A stretch of 15,196 bases of DNA from contig DXJI01000024.1 in NCBI GenBank assembly GCA_019057595.1, forward strand, positions 1-15,196, given 5' to 3'. Of this stretch, positions 1 through 7,158 are shown piece by piece. Made by a program: the position numbers and the translations under genes. The notes beneath the pieces were generated by a model, which searched no databases, was not told the DNA's origin, and worked only from the letters and a program-made list of their open reading frames with translations. Each line of letters begins with the position of its first letter. The first letter of the stretch is position 1. The stretch comes from Candidatus Thorarchaeota archaeon (GTDB taxonomy: Archaea; Asgardarchaeota; Thorarchaeia; Thorarchaeales; Thorarchaeaceae).

Positions 1-159
1 AAACATGTTGACAAAGTGTTTCTTCGGTATTAGGAGGCTGTGACCTTCATTGATTGGAAAAGCATCCATGAAAGCCATACATATGTCATCCTCAAAGATG
101 ATGCTGGCTGGAATTTCGCCACGAACAATCTTGCAGAAAATACAGTTCTCGTCGCTCAT
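1..159 (-). CDS. HIT-family (histidine triad) hydrolase, N-terminal part, cut by window edge
   Basis: Reading leftward from an ATG at 159-157, 53 codons run off the left edge. They begin [19 protein letters not shown] and continue with an IFEDD strand and an [13 protein letters not shown] segment, the classic N-terminal half of HIT proteins. Cys6 and Cys9 form the C-x2-C pair that binds zinc in many HIT members. His40 and His48 match conserved positions in the GH..(L/V)IPK.H motif. The catalytic HxHxHxx motif lies beyond the edge and cannot be checked. Family members hydrolyse nucleoside phosphoramidates or dinucleoside polyphosphates in the cytoplasm. An in-frame ATG at 177-175 would add six residues (MVKSLS); the start at 159 is preferred because CIFCKI normally sits a few residues from the N-terminus. 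Neither ATG has a clear ribosome binding site. A TATA-like stretch (TTTATC on the minus strand, about 190-185) is close enough to 159 for a nearly leaderless message. The gene is divergent from the IFT52-like gene. Confidence 0.88.
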   Translation of the reverse strand, partial: MSDENCIFCKIVRGEIPASIIFEDDICMAFMDAFPINEGHSLLIPKKHFVNMF

Positions 160-240
160 ACTCAAAGATTTGACCATATCATGAGATAAAGCATTCGAAG
201 CACATCGACGGAAGTCTCATTAACTCAAATTCGTGCTCTG

Positions 241-270
241 TTTATATCACGATTAAAAGGTGCACCTTTT
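241..270 (+). promoter_or_regulatory. TATA-like box and perfect 16-bp palindrome at the start of the IFT52-like gene
   Basis: TTTATATC at 241-248 is a good archaeal TATA-box match. About 10 bp downstream, AAAAGGTGCACCTTTT at 255-270 is its own reverse complement. The left half contains an AAAAGGTG ribosome binding site (255-262) six bases before the TTG at 269. A transcription start about 25 bp after the TATA centre would fall at the end of the palindrome. The palindrome could be an operator, an RNA hairpin hiding the ribosome binding site, or chance. The promoter reading is inference; the symmetry is seen directly. Confidence 0.45.
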
Positions 271-1450
271 GAGCGGCAGGAGAAAGAAAATCCTCTTTGA
301 TCAGACACAGAATGAAAGAGGTAGACTGGACAGCACGTATTCCGACCTCGGGAGATTGCTCAAGGACAATGACTTTGACGTTGAAGCCTATACAGAGTTC
401 ATGATCTTAGCCAAGCACCTCAAGGTTGCTTCAGTGATGGTCTTTGGATGCCCCAACAGCTCGAAGGTTAGACCCGCTGAGATTGATGTTCTCAAGAAAT
501 ATGTGATGAACGGTGGAGGACTATTACTTCTCTCTCTTTCTGGTGGAGACCGAGGTCTGATGAACAACATGTCCAAGATATCCTCAGAGTTTGGAATGTC
601 CTTCGAGAACACCGCAGTAAAGGACGATCGTAGCAATGCGGGACTTCCAACTATGCCGATTATAACAGGTATCGTCGGTCACCCATCAACAGAGGATGTG
701 AATGATCTCCTGATTCCTTCTGCGTGCAGTCTCAAAGTGACTGGAAAGGCAACCTCACTCGCAATCACATCAGAAACAGCAGATCCAGGGAATGCGTCTG
801 TTGTTGCTATTGCAGAACCTGGTAAGGGCAGAGTGATGTGTGTTGGCAGCTATGAAGTGTTCCGGAAGGGAGGCGGCCTAAAGCACAAGGGTAATGCTAC
901 ATTCGCATTGAATGCCTTCAAGTGGTTGAGCGGAGAGGTCCAGATGACAAAACCAAGTGCCGTTATGATGGAACAAGAAAAGGCAACGAGGAAGAAGAAA
1001 GACAGTAGAACAGATACTGCAGTGTCAAAAGAGCTTGAAAAGACCTTGAAACGACTGGTGAATGCAGTGTTCGACCTCCAGAAGGACATCTCGAAGGTGA
1101 AGGACCAGGTGTCCAATGTGGACAATAACGTTGAAATGCTAAGGGATCAATTCCAAGACTTCGCTGAGAAAACCCAGCAGCAGCTGGGGGTCATGATACC
1201 AGCAAAGCAGTTCAAGACAGCCGATGAAACCAAGACCTCTTCCATTGAGGCAGACCTCAAAGCACTCAAGAAGGAGCTCAAATCTGTGGAACAGTTACGG
1301 AAACACATTGAGAAGCGTCACACTTCTGGTGCTATGTCGGAAGACACCTTCACTGAGCAGGTTCAGAAACTGGATGAGCGTATCAAGAGCCTGCAGAAGA
1401 AGATGGACAAGAAGCAGAAAGAACTGGCAGACATCACGACGCCAACTTGA
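269..1450 (+). CDS. IFT52-like (GIFT) domain protein with C-terminal coiled coil
   Basis: This 393-residue protein has no signal peptide or membrane segment, so it is probably cytoplasmic. Residues about 8-226 form an alpha/beta domain resembling the N-terminal GIFT domain of the eukaryotic ciliary protein IFT52 and prokaryotic DUF4350/GldG-like proteins. The cues, in order, are ILFDQTQ (strand 1), the segment AEIDVLKKYVMNGGG (residues 70-84), FGMSFENTAV, a GKGRVMCVGS strand near 186-195, and a closing ALNAFKWLSGEVQ helix. Human IFT52 as remembered has EFEVLKKYLDTGG and GKLAVLGSCHMF in the same places. A Lys/Arg-rich linker (about 228-255) leads to two heptad-rich stretches (about 254-306 and 325-390) that should form coiled coils for self-assembly or partner binding. 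Start: the TTG at 269 has AAAAGGTG six bases upstream. A GTG at 260 would add three residues but lies inside that site. The gene converges on the glycosyltransferase gene with a 37-bp gap. Its function is unknown. Fold-level confidence is moderate; the link to IFT52 is by motif recognition only. Confidence 0.7.
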   Translation: MSGRRKKILFDQTQNERGRLDSTYSDLGRLLKDNDFDVEAYTEFMILAKHLKVASVMVFGCPNSSKVRPAEIDVLKKYVMNGGGLLLLSLSGGDRGLMNNMSKISSEFGMSFENTAVKDDRSNAGLPTMPIITGIVGHPSTEDVNDLLIPSACSLKVTGKATSLAITSETADPGNASVVAIAEPGKGRVMCVGSYEVFRKGGGLKHKGNATFALNAFKWLSGEVQMTKPSAVMMEQEKATRKKKDSRTDTAVSKELEKTLKRLVNAVFDLQKDISKVKDQVSNVDNNVEMLRDQFQDFAEKTQQQLGVMIPAKQFKTADETKTSSIEADLKALKKELKSVEQLRKHIEKRHTSGAMSEDTFTEQVQKLDERIKSLQKKMDKKQKELADITTPT

Positions 1451-1487
1451 CTGTATTTTCAACTCTGTCTTAGTCGATGCAATCTTC

Positions 1488-3755
1488 TCAACACACTTGA
1501 GGTGCTTTCTCAAGGATGTCGGGTGTTGACACATTTCCACCGTTGTTTTTTGAATGAATCAACCCAATGATGACCAGAAGGAAGTGTAAGACTGCAGCAC
1601 AGATACCAAGAAGTCCGATAACCTGGAGAGTCATGTCACCTAGGGTCGACCAGATGATCAGTCCAAGAGATGTCCCCCCTAAGAGAAATACATCTGCTAC
1701 AAATCGCTCACGCAAACCCATCTTGATGAAGAGTGAACATGCCCAGATTGTGACGAAAATCCCTGAGATGACCAGAAGTTGTCTCGCTGAAACCTCGAGC
1801 ACATTCCAAGCTTGAATGTAGGAACCAATACCAAACACAAACAACACTGCAGCTGTGATATATGAAAACGACAGTACGTTGTCATTGAAGTCATCGGTAT
1901 CTGAAGAACTCAGAAACAATGAGATCATCTGAGGACCAAGAGTGAGGGCGATTCCAAATACAAGCAGCACAGTTAGAACACCTATGGGGTCCGCACCAAT
2001 AGTCTTCATGCTGAACCAAAAACCAAACACAACAAAGGACATTCCAATGATAAGTGACAGAACTCGTGAAACCCAGGTTACTACCTTAGACATTCTTGTT
2101 CTTACTGATAGTTTCTTGATGGATAGTGTAGCAAAACCTACTGGTATCCGGGCTGTTATCTTTCTAAATCCACGTTTCATCAGGTCGTATGACTTGTCTA
2201 GTATCGGTGCTAGTAAATAGAGTACAAAGATGAGTATCACATAGAGCATGTAGAAATTGCGATCAGGAAGGAGTATCAGAAGAGTGAATGATATCGGAAG
2301 GAGAAACATACTTGCAGAGAAGGGAACATGTTCACCAGTTCCACGAATCATTCGTGCTGATGAGAAGATTGAGAAGAATGGCACAATTGCAACAAAATAG
2401 TATTTGAAAACTCCTCGTGCTCCGACAATATTCACTAGCAACATCATCATGAAGGCCATGAAGAGAATCCTACGAAGGTAGAGTTTTTCTTCCCCATTGT
2501 ATCGATCCTTGAGAATCATTAAACCGAAAATGATAATCACCGCGAAAACCATGGGACCTCCAGATACGATAAGGGTATCAAGCAACTCCGCCTGTTCAGG
2601 CAATCCTGCCATGATTAGAAGGGCCTGTACTCTAATTGGTACATTGTACGGTGTAGGGTCGACAAAGTTCCCATCAAAGGAGAAAGACCCGAGTGCCAAC
2701 CTCCAGTAGTTAAAGAAGTCAGGAGTGGCGATCAAAAACGGAAACATCACTGCTCCAATGAACGCAAGAACAATGATTACACTGATTGCAAAATTACGTA
2801 GGTCGAAATAACCTGTCAGGGCTTCCATCAATGGTTTTGGTTTCGGCTTCTCATCGGCCTTTTCTTGAATTTCACTCAACTCAGTACTTGGTGCAGCATC
2901 CAGATCTTCAACGGGTTTCTCCCGTCGTTTCACAAGGAGATATACAATCAATGGAATCCCAAGAAACCAGGCACTCTGTTTGAATAAGGCAGCAGCGACA
3001 ATGAGTAGGGTACCGGTCATTCTTCTTTCTTTGATGAGCATATAGAATCCTGCAAAGAAGAAGAAGACAAATGGAGCAGGATTGAACCATAGGAAGTCAG
3101 TGTGATACAACACCAGTGGGTTGAGTAGATAGGTCAGTGCAGCTACCTCACCTACCCGACGGTTCGAGGAAAGCTCCTTCGCAATGCCATAGATTGGTAA
3201 AGCTATCAGAAATCCAAATCCAGCAAGTAAGAACCCAATACCCCAATTCGCCCAACCAAAGAGGTTCCCTAACCAGATTCCAAAAGCATAGAGATAGGAT
3301 GTGAACGGAGGGAACATGTGAGCTCCATTCTCGTTGGTGATGCCTTCTAGTTCGAGATAACCAAAATCTGGAGTATATGGCATCGTCCCGTGGAGGAAAT
3401 TATACCCCCAATGGACATAGTAGAATGTATAGTCGCTGTAGCCTTCTATCTGGTAATCGACCGTAAATCCAAAGACATAGACGGAATCAGGGTCTGGAAT
3501 CGGACCTAGCCATCCTGATCTTGAGGTCCATCCCGAAGACGCAGTATAATCAATCACTGCTGCGTTGAACACTAAGGCCCAGACAATGAAACCAATAAAT
3601 AGAACCGAAATCAGAATTCGGTGTTCAATCAGGAATCGGCTCATACGGTGTCCAGCAGTATTGAGTCGTTTGTCGAAGGAACGACCAAATCTGCGAAACA
3701 CAGTAGCACACATACTGACTAGACACATTCTCGCACTGATTAATATTTGTCCCAA
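1488..3755 (-). CDS. GT-C-type multi-spanning membrane glycosyltransferase (putative)
   Basis: This 755-residue protein is highly hydrophobic, with about 15-17 predicted membrane segments. The first spans about residues 48-66. It is followed by a long outer loop with Asp108 in a SDYTFYYVHWGYNFLHG stretch, then MPYTPDFGY and FPPFTSYLYAFG. This order (first helix, acidic loop with D-Y, P-P-x-x-x-Y before helix 2) and the later YLLNPLVLYHTDFLWFNP and LFKQSAWFLGIPLIVYLL segments are typical of GT-C enzymes such as PIG-M/ALG6-like and DUF2029 families. These use a polyprenyl-phosphate sugar on the outer face of the membrane. A polar cytoplasmic insert (about 275-315, rich in E, K and P) separates helices. 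The last 190 or so residues add six more helices not needed for the core fold. The start is uncertain: the TTG at 3755 lies 5 bp after the rad50 stop, and ATGs at residues 10, 15 and 38 are alternatives; none has a strong ribosome binding site. The gene is last in the repair operon. Donor sugar and acceptor are unknown. Confidence 0.62.
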   Translation of the reverse strand: MGQILISARMCLVSMCATVFRRFGRSFDKRLNTAGHRMSRFLIEHRILISVLFIGFIVWALVFNAAVIDYTASSGWTSRSGWLGPIPDPDSVYVFGFTVDYQIEGYSDYTFYYVHWGYNFLHGTMPYTPDFGYLELEGITNENGAHMFPPFTSYLYAFGIWLGNLFGWANWGIGFLLAGFGFLIALPIYGIAKELSSNRRVGEVAALTYLLNPLVLYHTDFLWFNPAPFVFFFFAGFYMLIKERRMTGTLLIVAAALFKQSAWFLGIPLIVYLLVKRREKPVEDLDAAPSTELSEIQEKADEKPKPKPLMEALTGYFDLRNFAISVIIVLAFIGAVMFPFLIATPDFFNYWRLALGSFSFDGNFVDPTPYNVPIRVQALLIMAGLPEQAELLDTLIVSGGPMVFAVIIIFGLMILKDRYNGEEKLYLRRILFMAFMMMLLVNIVGARGVFKYYFVAIVPFFSIFSSARMIRGTGEHVPFSASMFLLPISFTLLILLPDRNFYMLYVILIFVLYLLAPILDKSYDLMKRGFRKITARIPVGFATLSIKKLSVRTRMSKVVTWVSRVLSLIIGMSFVVFGFWFSMKTIGADPIGVLTVLLVFGIALTLGPQMISLFLSSSDTDDFNDNVLSFSYITAAVLFVFGIGSYIQAWNVLEVSARQLLVISGIFVTIWACSLFIKMGLRERFVADVFLLGGTSLGLIIWSTLGDMTLQVIGLLGICAAVLHFLLVIIGLIHSKNNGGNVSTPDILEKAPQVC

Positions 3756-3760
3756 CGCGG

Positions 3761-5842
3761 TTACATCTTCAATACAGCGTTGCTTGTAGTGCCAGTCTTG
3801 GAAACCTCTACGACTGGTACTCCTTCCCAGCCTTGAACATCGGTATGAGTAATTAGTAAAATCTGCTCGAAACTCTGATCATTGACGAGGTTTCTGATGA
3901 CTGCTTCACGTCTCATCTTGTCAAGACCTCCGAGCGGTTCATCAAGAAGAACTGTCCGGACTCGTGGCATCAGGACTGGACTGTCTTTCAACGGGCGAAT
4001 ACTACTCATGGTGCGACTAATCCCAAGTCTGAGACCTAGACTTATTGCGGTCCGATCTCCAAAACTCAACTGCGAAGTCTTCTTCCACGCTTTGTCACGC
4101 TGATCCCAGATTTTTAGTACCAATCCTGAACCGGACCTGCCCTTTGCCACAGTTGGTTCTAGATCTATACTGGTGTATTGTCCATTGGTGAATGATTGGA
4201 CATATGAATTCGTGGCTCCACGAATGATACCAATGAGGCGTTTTTGAAAAACAAAGTCTGTTACAAAGCCATTGACGAGTTTGCGACGCACATACATGGT
4301 ATGCTCGTTGATATTTTCGAGCTCTTCAATCTCCTTGCCTCGCTTCTCCATCTCAGTCTGCTTTCCTTCAAGGTCTGAGATTTGGATTTCCTCTCGTATA
4401 ATGTTCACACCAGCTTCCTCAATATCACGTTTCAACGTGCTTAGGGATTCATCAAGTCGTTCAATCTTTCCCTGGAGATCCATTACACTGTGTACTTCGT
4501 GTTTTTTGAGTAACTGCTTGATGGTTGTAACTTTCTGACCCGATAGTAATTCAGTGAGGTCACTTACAGTGTCTCTAGCATTTTCCTGAGACTCATCGAT
4601 TTTCTTCTGATTCTTCGCGGTACGATCAACCGCATCAATTGATCTGGATATTTCTAACAACCGATCATCGAAGGTTTTTGATGTGGATTGATATTTACCA
4701 CGTTCATCTTCAAGGTCGCTCTTCTTAGATTCTCCTTCTTTGATTGTTGTCCTGTATTCATCAATGAGTTTCTCCCGTTCTGGGCTTGATAGCGGCTTAG
4801 AACATGTAGGGCACTCAATCACATCATCAGTCCCAGCAGACTCCAGAGTTGCTATCTTTTCCTCTAAATCGGTTCTTGTTCCATCGATTTTTCCAATCTC
4901 TCGGTCGATCTTTTGCTTTGATGACTCGGTGGATTTCTTCTCAGATTTGATTCGGGTTGTTTCTCGCTTGAGCAACTCTAATCGAGACTCGATGGTCTTT
5001 TCATTTACACTCACAAGACCAGCTTGTGAGAGATCTTTGTCAAGCTGTTGTGTATACGTTTCAAGTTGCTTCTGGTATGTTTCACGGTTAATGTTCAATT
5101 GTTGAATTCGTCTGATTGATTCAACATCAGGAAGAGCTCCTAGGAGTTTCTCCTTAGACTTGACCTCTTTCTCTTTTGCTTTCTGACCTTCCTTGTACTC
5201 TTTGATTCTTGATTTATACTCAGCAATCTGGTCCTGGATATGTTCAGGTCGCTGATAGTCCATCTTGAGTGAATCAACCTTGATCTTGAGGTCTTTCTCA
5301 AGCTCCTCAAGATGACCTGTCATTCGTCTTAGAAGGTCAATGTCGTACACCTGGACCAAGAGATTGCGTAGAACCGTAGGTGTAGCATTTGCAATGACAG
5401 CAACTTCACCCTGACGAACGAGTAACGTACTCAGAGCTTGCTTCAATTCGATACTAAGTATCTCATCGAGTTTTGTTGAAACTGATTTGCTCTTGTCAGC
5501 AATCCGTTTCCATGCATTTCCTTTCTTCGAGAAGAGGACCACAGCCATACCATCAGCTGGATTGTACGAGCGATCTATCTTGTATTGCGTACCTGCAACT
5601 CGGAATGTGACTATCACCTGACAATGTGTAGATGTAAAACTGATGAGTTCATCATTTGTCAGACTGACGGAGTCTGCACCCCATAACCCCCAAAGAATGG
5701 CTTCGAAAAGTGATGATTTTCCCGTCGAATTTGGACCCTCAATAAGAATCAGACCATCTGGCAGATCAGCATCTTCTTCAGGAAGAGTGAGATCGCGAAA
5801 AGGTTTGAAGTTTCGAACCCTCAATCGGAGAATCTTCATCAT
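3761..5842 (-). CDS. rad50: DNA double-strand break repair ATPase Rad50
   Basis: Rad50 is the SMC-like ATPase that, with Mre11, senses and tethers DNA ends. The 693 residues show the full ABC-ATPase set: Walker A GPNSTGKSS (36-44, Lys42), Q-loop LVRQGEV (Gln144), zinc hook CPTC (Cys344, Cys347) at the apex of two coiled-coil arms (about 175-340 and 355-535), signature SFGDR (593-597), Walker B VLLDEP (Asp634, Glu635), D-loop GGLD and H-loop His666. It is shorter than the roughly 880-residue Rad50 of Pyrococcus because each arm is short. The signature has Phe where most family members have Gly (SGGE/Q). The ATG at 5842 overlaps the mre11 stop by 4 bp (ATGA) and is followed at once by a second in-frame ATG. 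GGAGG at 5851-5847 is a good ribosome binding site for either. The overlap implies translational coupling and matched amounts of the two subunits. Confidence 0.96.
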   Translation of the reverse strand: MMKILRLRVRNFKPFRDLTLPEEDADLPDGLILIEGPNSTGKSSLFEAILWGLWGADSVSLTNDELISFTSTHCQVIVTFRVAGTQYKIDRSYNPADGMAVVLFSKKGNAWKRIADKSKSVSTKLDEILSIELKQALSTLLVRQGEVAVIANATPTVLRNLLVQVYDIDLLRRMTGHLEELEKDLKIKVDSLKMDYQRPEHIQDQIAEYKSRIKEYKEGQKAKEKEVKSKEKLLGALPDVESIRRIQQLNINRETYQKQLETYTQQLDKDLSQAGLVSVNEKTIESRLELLKRETTRIKSEKKSTESSKQKIDREIGKIDGTRTDLEEKIATLESAGTDDVIECPTCSKPLSSPEREKLIDEYRTTIKEGESKKSDLEDERGKYQSTSKTFDDRLLEISRSIDAVDRTAKNQKKIDESQENARDTVSDLTELLSGQKVTTIKQLLKKHEVHSVMDLQGKIERLDESLSTLKRDIEEAGVNIIREEIQISDLEGKQTEMEKRGKEIEELENINEHTMYVRRKLVNGFVTDFVFQKRLIGIIRGATNSYVQSFTNGQYTSIDLEPTVAKGRSGSGLVLKIWDQRDKAWKKTSQLSFGDRTAISLGLRLGISRTMSSIRPLKDSPVLMPRVRTVLLDEPLGGLDKMRREAVIRNLVNDQSFEQILLITHTDVQGWEGVPVVEVSKTGTTSNAVLKM

Positions 5843-7149
5843 TCATCCTCCGTTACCGACTCCGAGTTCATCTTTCCCTCACGTTTACCGACGGCGTATT
5901 CAAGTGAACGAACTGCGATCTTTGTGAGTACAGATGTGTCGAGAGTTTTGTCAATCTCCAAAGTTTCGAGGTATGCGCGGAAGTCTTCTTCAGGGTCTTG
6001 GATTAGATACTCTGACTCTATTTCAGGATACGCGGAAGACGTGAACTCATCATCACGAAACTGACGCACAAACCACACAAATTGAGCAATGTTGTAGTCC
6101 GTATCTCTGGAGAGGGTTTTCATCCGAAGGGATTCTAGGGCTAGTGTCAGTTCAAATGAGGTCAGTCTCAGTGACTTGCCCTCAAAGACGAGTCTCACTC
6201 TGGCTGCAGTCTTTGGATTCCATGATTCCTTCAGACCCATCGTAGTGAACAAATCAAATATCCTTTCAGTTATCGAATCGACTGTGTCGTCCTGTGCAAG
6301 CTCAATTGTTTCAGTGATGACTTTTCGTTCATACGTCAAGTGATGAGGTGTGACTGCAGGCTTCTCACCTGCCTTGTCTATCTCCACAATGATGAAGCCC
6401 TTCTCGTGTTTAATCTCATCAAACCTCCATCGTTCGGGGGAGCCTGCATACCAAGCTCCAGCAGAGTGCTTGTGTAAGTGATGGTCATGTCCCAGAGCAA
6501 TGTAGTCATAACCCATAGTAAAGATGCTCTTGTGTAGCGTCTGATCAAGATCCATTCCATGTGCTATTGCGATTGTTGGTTTATCGTTATCCCGAACCTG
6601 TTGTGTTGTAATCCAGTCATCGAATCGGGTCAACATATCCCCCGTCTTCTCTAGGACTGCATGATCAATAAATGGAAAACAGAACACGTCGAGCTTGTCA
6701 TAGGAATGCATGAGGGGTTTGCCTTCACGGATTGCCCGCTTGAGGTCCTGCTGAGTTGCAACATCTAGTCCAGGGACGGCCAGTTTCAGAGTGTCCAAAA
6801 GAGACACTTCTAACAATCTATAGAGACCGTGGTTTCCCTCAAGAATCAAGACTGGGATTCCAGTCCTTTGAATGAAGTCCTGAAGGACTGTTATTGCAGT
6901 TTCCTGAGCTACCACGGGCGGTTGAGTAGGATTGCTCTCCCAGGGAGAATTGTAGAGGTCTCCAGAGTGTACGACAAGGTCAACAGGAGATTCGAGTTTG
7001 GCAATGATATCAAACAATTCTTGGAACCGCTCATAGAAGTCATTCTCAAGGAGCTGTGATCGCATCTCTTCGCCCCACACATTGTGCCTGACACCAGCTT
7101 TTGGTTTAGAACCAAGATGGGTGTCAGAAATGTGCGCGATTCTTGTCAA
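5839..7149 (-). CDS. mre11: DNA repair nuclease Mre11
   Basis: Mre11 is the manganese-dependent 3'-5' exonuclease and endonuclease partner of Rad50. The 436 residues carry the calcineurin-like phosphodiesterase motifs in order: DTHLG (Asp9, His11), HSGDLYN (Asp64), GNHG (Asn106, His107), AHG (His197) and GHDHH (His221, His223). All metal-binding positions and the catalytic His107 are present. The usual GNHD has become GNHG. The C-terminal 150 or so residues should form the capping domain and a Rad50-binding tail. The TTG start at 7149 is forced: an in-frame stop (that of herA) lies four codons upstream, and the next Met is residue 29, after two metal ligands. A GAGGGA ribosome binding site precedes it. 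The herA stop is 9 bp upstream and rad50 overlaps downstream. Confidence 0.96.
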   Translation of the reverse strand: MTRIAHISDTHLGSKPKAGVRHNVWGEEMRSQLLENDFYERFQELFDIIAKLESPVDLVVHSGDLYNSPWESNPTQPPVVAQETAITVLQDFIQRTGIPVLILEGNHGLYRLLEVSLLDTLKLAVPGLDVATQQDLKRAIREGKPLMHSYDKLDVFCFPFIDHAVLEKTGDMLTRFDDWITTQQVRDNDKPTIAIAHGMDLDQTLHKSIFTMGYDYIALGHDHHLHKHSAGAWYAGSPERWRFDEIKHEKGFIIVEIDKAGEKPAVTPHHLTYERKVITETIELAQDDTVDSITERIFDLFTTMGLKESWNPKTAARVRLVFEGKSLRLTSFELTLALESLRMKTLSRDTDYNIAQFVWFVRQFRDDEFTSSAYPEIESEYLIQDPEEDFRAYLETLEIDKTLDTSVLTKIAVRSLEYAVGKREGKMNSESVTEDE

Positions 7150-7158
7150 GTATATCCC

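Noticed and set aside
345..395. Possible frameshift or truncation of the IFT52-like gene near its start
   Set aside because: The frame is continuous from the ribosome binding site through both domains; no split fragment appears in another frame.
850..1125. Minus-strand 91-codon open frame inside the IFT52-like gene
   Set aside because: Phe/Ser-rich shadow of the coiled-coil coding strand with no independent support.
1451..1487. Terminator between the IFT52-like and glycosyltransferase genes
   Set aside because: Only a short TATTTT and a mildly T/C-rich stretch are present; no hairpin or long T run was found.
4740..5105. Plus-strand 121-codon open frame
   Set aside because: It lies wholly opposite the Rad50 coiled coil; the Ser-rich product is the usual antisense shadow of Glu/Lys-rich codons.
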